Source: Acidimicrobiales bacterium (GTDB taxonomy: Bacteria > Actinomycetota > Acidimicrobiia > Acidimicrobiales > MedAcidi-G1). Taken from it: DNA of 64,000 bases. Below the pieces are notes generated by a model that saw nothing but the letters and a program-made list of their open reading frames with translations, did no database searches and was not told the origin of the DNA. Location of the stretch: assembly GCA_029245675.1 (NCBI GenBank), contig JAQWOV010000021.1, positions 1-64,000 of the forward strand. The letters run 5' to 3'. The first letter of the stretch is position 1. Each line of letters starts with the position of its first letter. Below, one piece after another: positions 44,223-51,548 of the stretch. Position numbers and translations under genes: made by a program.

Positions 44223-45320
44223 TCAAAAAGTCAAAACAATAGATCCAACATGCTCTTTCAGGTTGAAGATCCGTTGTGCTTCATGGATTTCTTCAAAGTT
44301 AAATACTTTGCCTACTTGTGGTTGCACCTCTTCGCGTTCTATATAGCCAACTAAATCTTCGAAGAGTGCTGATTCAAAAACTGTTGCTCCATAAAGTTCA
44401 AGATCTTTGAGATATAGAGTACGTAAATCTAAATCTACGACTGGTCCCGCTATCGCACCAGCTGTAACATACTTTCCTCCTCGACGAAGCACCTCTAACC
44501 ATTCAGTAAAGTCTTCCCCACCGACAACATCAGCGACTACATCTATTTTTTTACCATTCAATGCTTCAATTTCAGCTGGAGTGTTGGCGGTTTCTCTAGC
44601 TACGACTACGTCAGCTCCAACGCTTTTGACCCGGTCAAGCTTTTGTGAAGAAGCGACGGCGTAAACCATGGCCTTACGCCGTTTAGCGAGTTGAACAAGA
44701 GCGGTTCCCACTCCCCCTGATGCTCCAGTTATCGCAATACTTTGTCCAGCTTCTAACTGGACGCGTTGCAGCATGTGTTCAGCCGCAGCCCAAGAGCAAG
44801 GAAAACTCGCCAACTCTACATCCGTAAGGTTTGTTTCTATGGAATGAATATTTCGGATAGGTAACGCGCAGTACTCTGCAAATCCTCCGTCACGTTCGCT
44901 ACCTATATATCCAGCAAGTTCGCGATTTGACGGTTCGTTTTTATCTCGAACACAGGGGTTCGCTATCACTCTTTTCCCTACCAGCGATTGATCACCTTCG
45001 TCTCCCACCATGACGACATAGCCACTAACGTCGGCTCCTTGAATACGGGGGAATTGGAGGCCACTTCGTCCCCAGGTGGCATCTTCGACTTGTGCTTCTT
45101 CGAATCCACTGTTTGCTGTTGCACTAGTTACGGAGCGGCTATACCACCCGACCCGAGTATTGATATCAGTGTTGTTTAAACCACATGCAGAAACTTTTAT
45201 GAGTGCTTCATCTTCTTGAATAACCGGAACTGGAACATCATCTCGAAGTTCAAGCATTTCCGGTCCGCCCCGGCCGTGAAGAAGAGCGGCACGCATTTTT
45301 AAAGGGATTTCAATTGTCAT
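44223..45320 (-). CDS. MDR family NAD(P)H oxidoreductase (quinone reductase-like)
   Basis: Medium-chain dehydrogenase/reductase, 365 residues. The N-terminal GroES-like domain (about 1-150) is followed by a Rossmann fold with SGGVGTALVQLAKRRKAMVY around residue 204. The gene lacks the usual pair of zinc ligands of alcohol dehydrogenases near residue 40, where it reads CGLNNTDINTRVGWYSRS, so it is more like quinone reductases or enoyl reductases of the family. It is convergent with the VTC gene and divergent from the hydroxylase gene. No substrate can be given. Confidence 0.88.
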   Translation of the reverse strand: MTIEIPLKMRAALLHGRGGPEMLELRDDVPVPVIQEDEALIKVSACGLNNTDINTRVGWYSRSVTSATANSGFEEAQVEDATWGRSGLQFPRIQGADVSGYVVMVGDEGDQSLVGKRVIANPCVRDKNEPSNRELAGYIGSERDGGFAEYCALPIRNIHSIETNLTDVELASFPCSWAAAEHMLQRVQLEAGQSIAITGASGGVGTALVQLAKRRKAMVYAVASSQKLDRVKSVGADVVVARETANTPAEIEALNGKKIDVVADVVGGEDFTEWLEVLRRGGKYVTAGAIAGPVVDLDLRTLYLKDLELYGATVFESALFEDLVGYIEREEVQPQVGKVFNFEEIHEAQRIFNLKEHVGSIVLTF

Positions 45321-45402
45321 AAATCAATCTTATGTTTGGCTATATTTTTTTCAAAAAAAATGCTAGAAATACGCATTACATGAAAATTTTGAGGAAGCGC
45401 TA

Positions 45403-46386
45403 ATGGCGGGCACTATAAGAAAAACTGAAAATAGATATCAACCCGCTGTGCCTATTAGAAAGCCTCCGCTATATGCGTGGCCCCCTCGACCCCTGAAGAC
45501 TGTTCGATGGTTACTTTTCGGCCTTTACTTTCCTTGGGGTTTTCTTTTTATCGGTTTAGGCATTGTGTCTTGGAACTTTTTGACTCCAAGTTCTGAAACA
45601 ATGGAAACTTTAAATCTTTGGTGGATGGGTGTTATCTGGCTGAGGAACGCCCTGCTATTGAGTGCCTTAGCGGGCACCTTACATTGGTGGCTCTATATTC
45701 GTCGCGCTCAAGGTCAAGATTTTAAATTTACCGAACGATGGCTAGCTACTAGTAGTCGAAAATTTCTTTGGAAAAATCAGGTTAGGGACAATATTTTTTG
45801 GTGCCTGGCCAGCGGAGTGACATTCTGGTCTCTCTTTGAGTCGTTGACTCTTTGGGCTTGGGCTTCTAATCGAATCCCCAGTGTGACGTGGAGTGAATCA
45901 CCTATTTATCTAGTCGCAATGATTTCTATTGGTGTCATTTTTTGGTCAACACTTCATTTTTGGATTGTCCATCGAGCGCTCCACTGGAAACCGTTGTATC
46001 AACTCGCTCATGACCGTCACCATAGAAACGTAAATATTGGTCCATGGAGCGGTATTTCATTTCATCCAATTGAGCACATTATTTATTTCACAGTCTTTTT
46101 GATTTGGTGGATAGTTCCTGTGCATCCAATCGTGATTATTGTTTCTGGTTTCTACAACGGTTTAAGTCCAGCGTTTTCTCATTCCGGATTTGATTACATC
46201 GTGGTTAGAAATAAGTGGAAACTCTCCACTGGCGACCTTTACCATCAACTACACCACCGCTATTTTGAAGTTAACTATGGGAACACTCCAACACCCGTTG
46301 ATGCCGTTTTTGGCACATGGCATGACGGGACACAGGAAGCCCAAGAGCGACTACGCCATCGCCGGCGAAGTAGCCAAAAAGATTAA
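45403..46386 (+). CDS. Fatty acid hydroxylase / sterol desaturase family membrane protein
   Basis: Membrane-bound di-iron enzyme of 327 residues. The histidine clusters that bind iron are seen in order: IVHRALH (near 190), HDRHHRN (near 204), and later HSGFD and YHQLHHRYF (near 280-290). Between them run four hydrophobic stretches such as WLLFGLYFPWGFLFIGLGIV. Relatives hydroxylate or desaturate lipids, sterols or carotenoids, using oxygen. The PPOX gene follows 29 bases downstream on the same strand. The exact lipid substrate is unknown. Confidence 0.87.
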   Translation: MAGTIRKTENRYQPAVPIRKPPLYAWPPRPLKTVRWLLFGLYFPWGFLFIGLGIVSWNFLTPSSETMETLNLWWMGVIWLRNALLLSALAGTLHWWLYIRRAQGQDFKFTERWLATSSRKFLWKNQVRDNIFWCLASGVTFWSLFESLTLWAWASNRIPSVTWSESPIYLVAMISIGVIFWSTLHFWIVHRALHWKPLYQLAHDRHHRNVNIGPWSGISFHPIEHIIYFTVFLIWWIVPVHPIVIIVSGFYNGLSPAFSHSGFDYIVVRNKWKLSTGDLYHQLHHRYFEVNYGNTPTPVDAVFGTWHDGTQEAQERLRHRRRSSQKD

Positions 46387-46415
46387 AATCTATTTTTTGA
46401 AAGGACCACTCAATA

Positions 46416-46832
46416 ATGGCTGTTTTTTCTCCTCAACAAATCGCCCCTGCTTTAATTGATTTCGTAACTGAGAGGCATCTGGCCATACTCACTTTGGTGA
46501 GACCTGACGGGAGGCCTCATTCAACTCCAATTGGTTTTATGTGGGACGATGAATCAAAAGAAGTCAAAATTATTACTTGGTCTGGAAGTTTAAAAACCCG
46601 GCTTCTTGAAAAAGGAAACTTGGTTGGGTCTGTTGCTCAAGTAGATGGTGGCCGCTGGGTTACTTTTGAGGGTGTCTGTTCAGTGAGTAGTGATCCAGAT
46701 GTTTGCGAGGATGCTGTTGCCCGTTATGCAAAAAGGTACTCACCGCCCAAAGATCGTGGAGCAGACAGGCGAGTAATTACTATGGCAGTCTCTCAGATAC
46801 TGGCGAGTAACAGTCTTAGCCCTAATCCTTAA
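46416..46832 (+). CDS. PPOX-class F420/flavin-dependent protein
   Basis: A 138-residue split-barrel flavoprotein of the pyridoxamine-5'-phosphate-oxidase superfamily. LVRPDGRPHSTPIGFMWDDE and the following beta strands LKTRLLEKGNLVGSVAQ are typical of the F420-dependent group common in actinobacteria, which supports the taxonomic inference. It ends with RRVITMAVSQIL. Its last 11 bases overlap the end of the broken amine oxidase gene on the other strand. Confidence 0.85.
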   Translation: MAVFSPQQIAPALIDFVTERHLAILTLVRPDGRPHSTPIGFMWDDESKEVKIITWSGSLKTRLLEKGNLVGSVAQVDGGRWVTFEGVCSVSSDPDVCEDAVARYAKRYSPPKDRGADRRVITMAVSQILASNSLSPNP

Positions 46833-47265
46833 GAGTCGTTATTAGAGATTCGGCGGTCCTTCGGCCTGAAACCATTGCCCCTTGAATAGAGGGAGTGTCT
46901 CGATGATCTCCGCATATCCATAGCGTTGAATTAATTTGGTTAAATTTTCGGAAAGACATTTTTGATTGAAAATTAGGTTGACCATGTCGAATAGAGTAGG
47001 TGCGTAAATGTCGCCAAGTGTCAACTTGTTCTCCAAACCAGTTTTTCATCTGATTCATAACTTCCCCATGGACTTCTGTTTCATAACGTCCTGGTATAGC
47101 TGCAGAAATAAGTGCTTCTTGATTTGAGGAGTAAGAAGGTGCAACGTTAGTAAGTATTGCGACATTAAGAGCGGGGCCAGTTTTTTGTCCATTCAGAAGT
47201 AATGCATCTGTTTGGCTAGGTGGATGTGGTGCAGCAAAATATACACAAGAAGTTGGTCTTGATAG
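46822..47265 (-). pseudogene. C-terminal fragment of an FAD amine oxidase-like protein
   Basis: Translating the minus strand from 47310 to the TAG at 46822-46824 gives an uninterrupted frame whose part from 47265 on reads like the last 145 residues of a FAD-dependent amine oxidase/phytoene-desaturase-like protein. It has LSRPTSCVYFAAPHPP, ALLLNGQKTGPALNVAIL, TNVAPSYS and, at the end, WICGDHRDTPSIQGAMVSG, the FAD-contacting C-terminal motif of the family. No good start codon or ribosome site precedes it and the N-terminal Rossmann fold is missing. The missing N-terminal part is the gene fragment at 49771-50619, in the same orientation. Together they would make one normal protein of about 430 residues. 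Confidence 0.75.
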
Positions 47266-47333
47266 AAGACCAAAGATACCTACAAGCAGACCGATACATC
47301 GCAGCGTTCCTTAAAGGACGCAAATAAAGACTT

Positions 47334-47358
47334 AAGCTAAAACTAAACTATTTAGCTT
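47334..47358 (-). terminator. AT-rich hairpin at the end of the anti-sigma-like gene
   Basis: AAGCTAAA (47334-47341) pairs with TTTAGCTT (47351-47358) around a 9-base loop that contains the stop codon. Transcribed on the minus strand it is followed by AAGTCTTTATTTG, so a weak terminator is possible; the stem has few G-C pairs. Confidence 0.35.
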
Positions 47359-48136
47359 TACCGTTACCTTTACCAGAGTTACCGTTCCCATTGCCGGGGT
47401 TTTCTGGCTTACCTGAGTCATCTTTACCGATTCCGTTACCTGGATTGGCAGGACGACCAGGATTATCGTTTCCATTACCGTTACCTGGATTCTCAGGTCT
47501 TCCAGGGTTATCGTTTCCGTTTTCGTTACCATTGCCTGGATTTTCAGGGCGACCTACATCATCAGGTCTTCCAGGGTTGTCGTTTCCGTTCCCATTGCCG
47601 TTGCCTGGGTTTTCTGGCCTTCCAGCATCTTCAGGTTTGTCAGCGTCCTCTGACTTGCCTGGATTCTCAGGCTTACCTTTATTATCTTCAACGTCTTCAA
47701 TAACTTCAACATCTTCAGGTACAACAGTTACCTCAGGAGCTTCAATTTCAGGCTCCACGTCGACGTTAGGTTCATCAACATCTTCTTCTACAACAGCGGG
47801 AACATCATCGTCAGGGTTAGGGACATCGATGCCTACAGTTTCTAAAATCTCAGAAGTTACACGCTGGATAGGATCAGGTAAAGAATCAGTGACCGTTAAC
47901 GTACCGAAAAGAACAGACGCACCAGCAACACCAGAAAGAACCCAACCAGCCAAACCAAGGCTACCGAAAGCAGCTACAACTCTCTTAACACGAGAAGCAG
48001 GCTTATCAGTCATCAAATGATTTGCTTTAGCAAGAGACGCCATCCGATGGACCAGCTCTTTATTCTCCGGTACAGGAATTTCCTCACCGGAAGCACGAAG
48101 TTCTCTAATTATTGAACGTTGAGTAAACCTAATCAT
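47348..48136 (-). CDS. Membrane-anchored partner of the ECF sigma factor (anti-sigma-like) with acidic and Asn/Gly/Pro repeat tail
   Basis: A 262-residue protein: a basic cytosolic segment (1-52), one hydrophobic helix (about 53-82, VVAAFGSLGLAGWVLSGVAG), the stretch LPDPIQRVTSEILETVGIDV that I associate with sigma-linked membrane proteins of Acidimicrobiia, then an acidic region (108-152) and a repeat tail from about residue 154 with units like GRPENPGNGNGN and DNPGRP, ending NGKAK. Its start overlaps the sigma factor stop by 4 bases, a usual sign of a sigma/anti-sigma pair. It has no recognised zinc-binding HxxxCxxC anti-sigma motif, so the anti-sigma role is inferred. Confidence 0.75.
   Translation of the reverse strand: MIRFTQRSIIRELRASGEEIPVPENKELVHRMASLAKANHLMTDKPASRVKRVVAAFGSLGLAGWVLSGVAGASVLFGTLTVTDSLPDPIQRVTSEILETVGIDVPNPDDDVPAVVEEDVDEPNVDVEPEIEAPEVTVVPEDVEVIEDVEDNKGKPENPGKSEDADKPEDAGRPENPGNGNGNGNDNPGRPDDVGRPENPGNGNENGNDNPGRPENPGNGNGNDNPGRPANPGNGIGKDDSGKPENPGNGNGNSGKGNGKAK
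47351..47680 (-). repeat. Degenerate coding repeat, Gly/Asn/Pro-rich tail
   Basis: The 3' part of the anti-sigma-like gene consists of imperfect repeats encoding GRPENPGNGNG/NDNPGRP units, with at least four copies of the PENPGNG (or PANPGNG) core. It is a low-complexity region that may expand or contract. Confidence 0.7.
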
Positions 48137-48666
48137 GACTGTTTAACTCCCCTAGTTTCTAAATCTTCCTTAATATCTTTTAAAGCACGATGAATGCTGA
48201 CACGCACCGAACTATGCGACCTGTTTAAATGAACAGCGATCTCTTTAGCGGACATCCCGGAAACAAACTTAAGCATCAACATTTCACGAGTTTCCAAAGA
48301 AAACTTCGCAATCGAATACTTAATCTCTGGACTGAAATCAAACTCGAAATACTCATCAGACTCACCTAAGAACAAAGCAGGGTCTTCCTGAAGGGTTTCT
48401 GGCCTACGAGCCTGACGGCGATACTGATCAACAATATGGTTATGAGCAATAGAGAACACCCAAGAACGAAGCGACTTCAACGAACCATTGAACTTCATAA
48501 TCGATTTAGCTACCGCTTCCATAACATTCCCTGTCACATTCTCCGAATCAGTAACACCTTTAGCAGTCACATACCTGTACACAGGCGCATAGAACTCGTC
48601 ATAAAACCAAAGCCAGGCGTACTCGTCGCCTTCTTTAAGTTGCTTAATGTTCGGTTTCTTAGCCAT
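48133..48666 (-). CDS. ECF-type RNA polymerase sigma factor
   Basis: Sigma-70 family protein of 177 residues. Region 2 covers YDEFYAPVYRYVTAKGVTD through SWVFSIAHNHIVDQYRRQARR (about 21-90); region 4 with its helix-turn-helix is MSAKEIAVHLNRSHSSVRVS near residues 145-164. No region 1 or 3 is present. A GAGGA Shine-Dalgarno stands just upstream of the ATG. It is coupled to the membrane partner downstream and preceded by a stem-loop and the secreted acidic protein gene. All three lie inside the disrupted amine oxidase gene. It is expected to direct its own operon, as ECF factors often do. Confidence 0.9.
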   Translation of the reverse strand: MAKKPNIKQLKEGDEYAWLWFYDEFYAPVYRYVTAKGVTDSENVTGNVMEAVAKSIMKFNGSLKSLRSWVFSIAHNHIVDQYRRQARRPETLQEDPALFLGESDEYFEFDFSPEIKYSIAKFSLETREMLMLKFVSGMSAKEIAVHLNRSHSSVRVSIHRALKDIKEDLETRGVKQS

Positions 48667-48728
48667 ATCCTCAAAAACTGTTCGGTGTATTCACAAAAAA
48701 CACACATATTTGTATCTACACCTCCAAA

Positions 48729-48756
48729 ACCTGGAGCCGCCGAAGCGACCCCAGGT
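48729..48756 (-). terminator. 12-bp stem with UUCG tetraloop, minus-strand transcript
   Basis: On the minus strand ACCTGGGGTCGC-TTCG-GCGGCTCCAGGT folds into a continuous 12-bp stem with two G-U pairs and a UUCG tetraloop; read on the plus strand those two pairs become A-C mismatches, so the structure belongs to the minus-strand transcript. A short TTTT follows. It lies between the acidic protein gene and the sigma factor gene and may terminate, attenuate or stabilise the RNA. Confidence 0.6.
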
Positions 48757-48813
48757 GGACGAAACTCAAGAGGAACCATGTAGATACTTAAGTTTCAGCA
48801 TTTTTAATGGAGA

Positions 48814-49683
48814 CTACCTGCGGTTAGGGCCACCTTTACCGTTGTTACCTTTACCGCCTTTGTCTTTACCGCCGCCTTTGATGCCTTTAGCTTCCTTACG
48901 GGCTTCTTTTTCAGCCATACGTTCCGCTTTAGCAGCTTCACGTTCTTCAGGGGTTAGCTCAACTTCATCTTCAGCAGCTTCACGAGCGCGTTCTTCAGCG
49001 TCGCGGAGGCGATCAGCAGCGTCACGTTCTGCATCGAGGATATCTTTAGCTTCTAACTCGCCAGCTTCAGCTAGAGCGAGCTGTTCAGCAGCCTTAGCTT
49101 CCTGTTCAGCAGCCTTAGCGGCCTGACGAGCTATTCTCGCAGCTGTTCTTTCAGCTTTAGCTTCCGCTTTAGCAACAGCAGCATCATGCTTTAACGCATG
49201 CAACTCTGTAAGACGCTCTTTAGCTCTATCGCTCATATCAGCCCAACCGCCAAGGCGTTCAGAAAGATCAGTAGCTAGCCAAATAGAACCCTTAGGCTCA
49301 GCAGCACCTTCATCAGAGTCAGATTCGTCAGAATCATCTTCAATTACGTCAGAATCGTCACCAGGGACATCTTCTTCGACATCACCAGGAACATCTTCAA
49401 CGACATCCTCATCAACATCAGAATCAACATCGTCGACAACAGGAACGTCGCCATCAACATCTTCATCGATATCTGCATCTATATCTTCAAGAACCTCAAT
49501 AGCCATCTGTCGAAAATTCTCAACAGAAGTCACAAGATCCGTATAAGTGTCAGAACTATCTTCTACAACAATCTCGATACCTTCGCTTTGGACCTGATCA
49601 GCGGAATCAACCTTATTATCTGCACCAGGGGCCAAACCCAAAGAAATCAAAAGACTCAAAATAGAATTAAGTAAAATTTCCAT
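48814..49683 (-). CDS. Exported acidic, coiled-coil and Lys/Gly-rich protein
   Basis: A 289-residue protein of unknown family. The N-terminal LLNSILSLLISLGLAPG (about 4-20) is a signal peptide or anchor. Residues about 65-135 are extremely Asp/Glu/Val/Ser-rich (repeated DVDEDV, DVPGDVEEDVPGD), residues about 160-265 are Ala/Glu/Arg/Lys-rich and predicted helical or coiled coil, and the tail is Gly/Lys/Asn-rich (KGGGKDKGGKGNNGKGG). The alternation of strongly negative and positive segments and the same style in the anti-sigma-like protein suggest that the two interact or share a cell-surface role. AGGAGA precedes the ATG. Function is not known. Confidence 0.8.
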   Translation of the reverse strand: MEILLNSILSLLISLGLAPGADNKVDSADQVQSEGIEIVVEDSSDTYTDLVTSVENFRQMAIEVLEDIDADIDEDVDGDVPVVDDVDSDVDEDVVEDVPGDVEEDVPGDDSDVIEDDSDESDSDEGAAEPKGSIWLATDLSERLGGWADMSDRAKERLTELHALKHDAAVAKAEAKAERTAARIARQAAKAAEQEAKAAEQLALAEAGELEAKDILDAERDAADRLRDAEERAREAAEDEVELTPEEREAAKAERMAEKEARKEAKGIKGGGKDKGGKGNNGKGGPNRR

Positions 49684-49705
49684 AATATATTCTCCTAATA
49701 ATTGG

Positions 49706-49734
49706 TTTGTGGATTGACAAAGAGGTAAACGACC
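49706..49734 (-). promoter_or_regulatory. Candidate ECF promoter upstream of the acidic protein gene
   Basis: On the minus strand TGTAAC is followed after 17 bases by CGTTTA, resembling the -35 (TGTAAC/TGAAAC) and -10 (CGTC/CGTT) elements of ECF promoters known from other bacteria. Its placement 30-70 bases upstream of the acidic protein start would suit self-regulation by the sigma factor. Based on one site only; positions approximate. Confidence 0.3.
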
Positions 49735-49770
49735 AAAACCACCAAAGTGTTACAAGAAAACACAAAAAAC

Positions 49771-50619
49771 TTAAAAAACTTTCCAAAACACCCAAAGAGG
49801 TTCTTCGTGGCCGAGAAGTCGAGACGCTGCGGGGGCTTCAGTAGCGATGATTATATGAGAGGCAGTGATTCTTTTCCCCGAGTCTAAAATCGCTTTTGAT
49901 TCTTCAAGTTTGTTGACCGGGCTGTTTAGAAGAATGTTTTCTCTCCCCAGTTCGGTTGCCAATTGGTTAGGAATTGCTTGCATCCCGTCTTTTGGTAAAG
50001 CCGCAGTCCCTGTGAAAAGCATTTTCAGTATCAGTAACGATAAGCGGGCTGACCCTTTAAGTTCAGGATCAAGTTTGATACCGCCAAGAAACGGTACGAA
50101 GAAATTACTGATCGCTTTTTGAGAAAAGCCTAAAGTTTGAAGGTGTTCTAAAACATGTACATCTTCGTGTTGCGTCAGGAAAGCTTTCCCCCGGACTAAA
50201 GAATTACGAAGACGAAACAAGTTTAACTTGTCTTTAAAACTGATCGCAGAAGACGTAGCTGTCGCTAATCCCATAAAAAAGTCTCGGAATGGGTCAGCAA
50301 CCACTTCAAACTTTCCGTTTTGAAAAATTTTTGCTCCAGAAGCAAATGGGCACAATTCAAGACTGTCTAAATCTAAATGTCGAACCAATTCTGGGTAGCT
50401 GGTTAAAAGTATTTGGAACCCGCGGTCCAGAAGAAAACCTTCCTGATGGTCTGTACGCACTCGTCCACCTACGTCATCTCCGGCTTCAACTACTAGTACC
50501 TCATGTCCTGCTTGTTTCAGCACAGTCGCTGCTGTTAGCCCGGCTAACCCAGCGCCTATCACAAGAATCTCCGGTGATGAGTCGTTCGTCTTCTGGTTCT
50601 GAAAGTTTGTATTCACCAT
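49771..50619 (-). pseudogene. N-terminal fragment of an FAD amine oxidase-like protein
   Basis: Flavoprotein amine oxidase/desaturase-like N-terminal part: dinucleotide-binding ILVIGAGLAGLTAATVLKQA then VVEAGDDVGGRVRTDHQEGF, and later FFVPFLGGIKLDPEL and ALPKDGMQAIPNQLA. From the ATG at 50619 (preceded by AAAGGA) the frame gives 282 residues and stops just after ATEAPAASRLLGHEEPLW, exactly where relatives continue into a C-terminal half beginning near RPTSCLYF. That half is at 46822-47265. The tail VFWKVF is not family sequence. The fragment lacks the C-terminal FAD-contacting motif, so it is unlikely to be active alone. Confidence 0.75.
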
Positions 50620-50650
50620 GCGTTGTCCTTTAAGTGGCCTTGCCACTGTC

Positions 50651-50667
50651 TCGTTACAATGTAACGA
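50651..50667. promoter_or_regulatory. 17-bp inverted repeat, candidate operator
   Basis: TCGTTACA and its exact reverse complement TGTAACGA are separated by one A. It lies 6 bases upstream of the alpha/beta hydrolase start and within the divergent region to the broken amine oxidase gene. The shape (8-bp arms, single central base) is usual for dimeric helix-turn-helix repressors; the regulator is not known. Confidence 0.5.
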
Positions 50668-50673
50668 ACCTAA

Positions 50674-51501
50674 ATGGAGAAGAAATCTTCCATGCCATTG
50701 CGAACAAATTCAGGTACAAATTATGAGGTCTTAGGGGATACTGATGCCCCAGCGATTGTCTTCGTTCATGGACTCGGCTTAAGTCTCAAAACTTGGAATG
50801 ACATCGCTCCTTATTTCAGTAGTGATTACCGTGTGATTCTTTACGACTTAAGCGGTCACGGAGAATCTGGTGCCTCTCTCCAGCCGCAAACTCTTACTTT
50901 GTTTTCTGAACAACTTGTAGATCTTCTAGATGAATTAAACGTCGCCAAGGCTGCAATTATTGGGTTTTCGTTAGGAGGCATGATTAATCGCCGATTTGCC
51001 TTAGATCATCCTGAAAGAACGGGAGCGTTAGCTATTTTGAACTCTCCACATGAGCGAGATCAAGAAGCACAGCGCCTTGTTGAAGAACGCGCTGTCCAAA
51101 CTTCAACTGGCGGAATCGAAGCAACAATAGATGAAACACTCAAACGATGGTTTACTCCTTCTTTTATTGAAGAAAATCCTGACTTTGTTTCCGAAGTTCG
51201 TTCTGGGATCCTAAGCAACGATTTAAATTCTTACACTCAATGCCGCCGTGTTCTCGCTAGTGGAGTTATTGAATTGATCCGCCCTAATCCACCAATTTCT
51301 ATTCCCACGCTTGTTATGACTTGCGAAAACGACAGTGGTTCAACACCTGCGATGGCCAATGCGATAGGTGAAGAGATAGAAGGCGCTGAAGTTATTATTG
51401 TCCCAACGCTTAAACATCTCGGTTTACTAGAAAAGTCAAAAGTTTTTATTGACTCTCTAACTGTCTTCCTTGAGCGTCATTGGCATAACCTGTCTTTATG
51501 A
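50674..51501 (+). CDS. Alpha/beta hydrolase (enol-lactonase-like)
   Basis: A 275-residue hydrolase with the oxyanion segment FVHGLGLSLKTWNDI near residue 30 and nucleophile in GFSLGGMINRRFALDHPER (near residue 98-100), typical of the 3-oxoadipate enol-lactonase/haloalkane-dehalogenase-like group. The acid and histidine are in MTCENDSGSTP and LKHLGLLEKS. It begins a plus-strand run with the LLM flavoprotein and the 2OG oxygenase. Function in that run is undefined. Confidence 0.85.
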   Translation: MEKKSSMPLRTNSGTNYEVLGDTDAPAIVFVHGLGLSLKTWNDIAPYFSSDYRVILYDLSGHGESGASLQPQTLTLFSEQLVDLLDELNVAKAAIIGFSLGGMINRRFALDHPERTGALAILNSPHERDQEAQRLVEERAVQTSTGGIEATIDETLKRWFTPSFIEENPDFVSEVRSGILSNDLNSYTQCRRVLASGVIELIRPNPPISIPTLVMTCENDSGSTPAMANAIGEEIEGAEVIIVPTLKHLGLLEKSKVFIDSLTVFLERHWHNLSL

Positions 51502-51548
51502 TCTTGCGTTGCTGCAAAAATTAATCACATTTTTAGGTAAATATTTAT

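Noticed and set aside
47391-48020. Open frame on the plus strand opposite the anti-sigma-like gene, encoding Gly/Pro/Leu/Ser-rich sequence
   Set aside because: It is the complement of the Gly/Asn/Pro repeat; the sigma-coupled minus-strand frame has a start, overlap and membrane helix that explain the locus.
47270-49798. CCAAAGA at both ends of the sigma cassette as a target-site duplication or excision repeat
   Set aside because: Joining at these 7-mers leaves the amine oxidase out of frame by one base, and a 7-mer in A-rich DNA occurs easily by chance.
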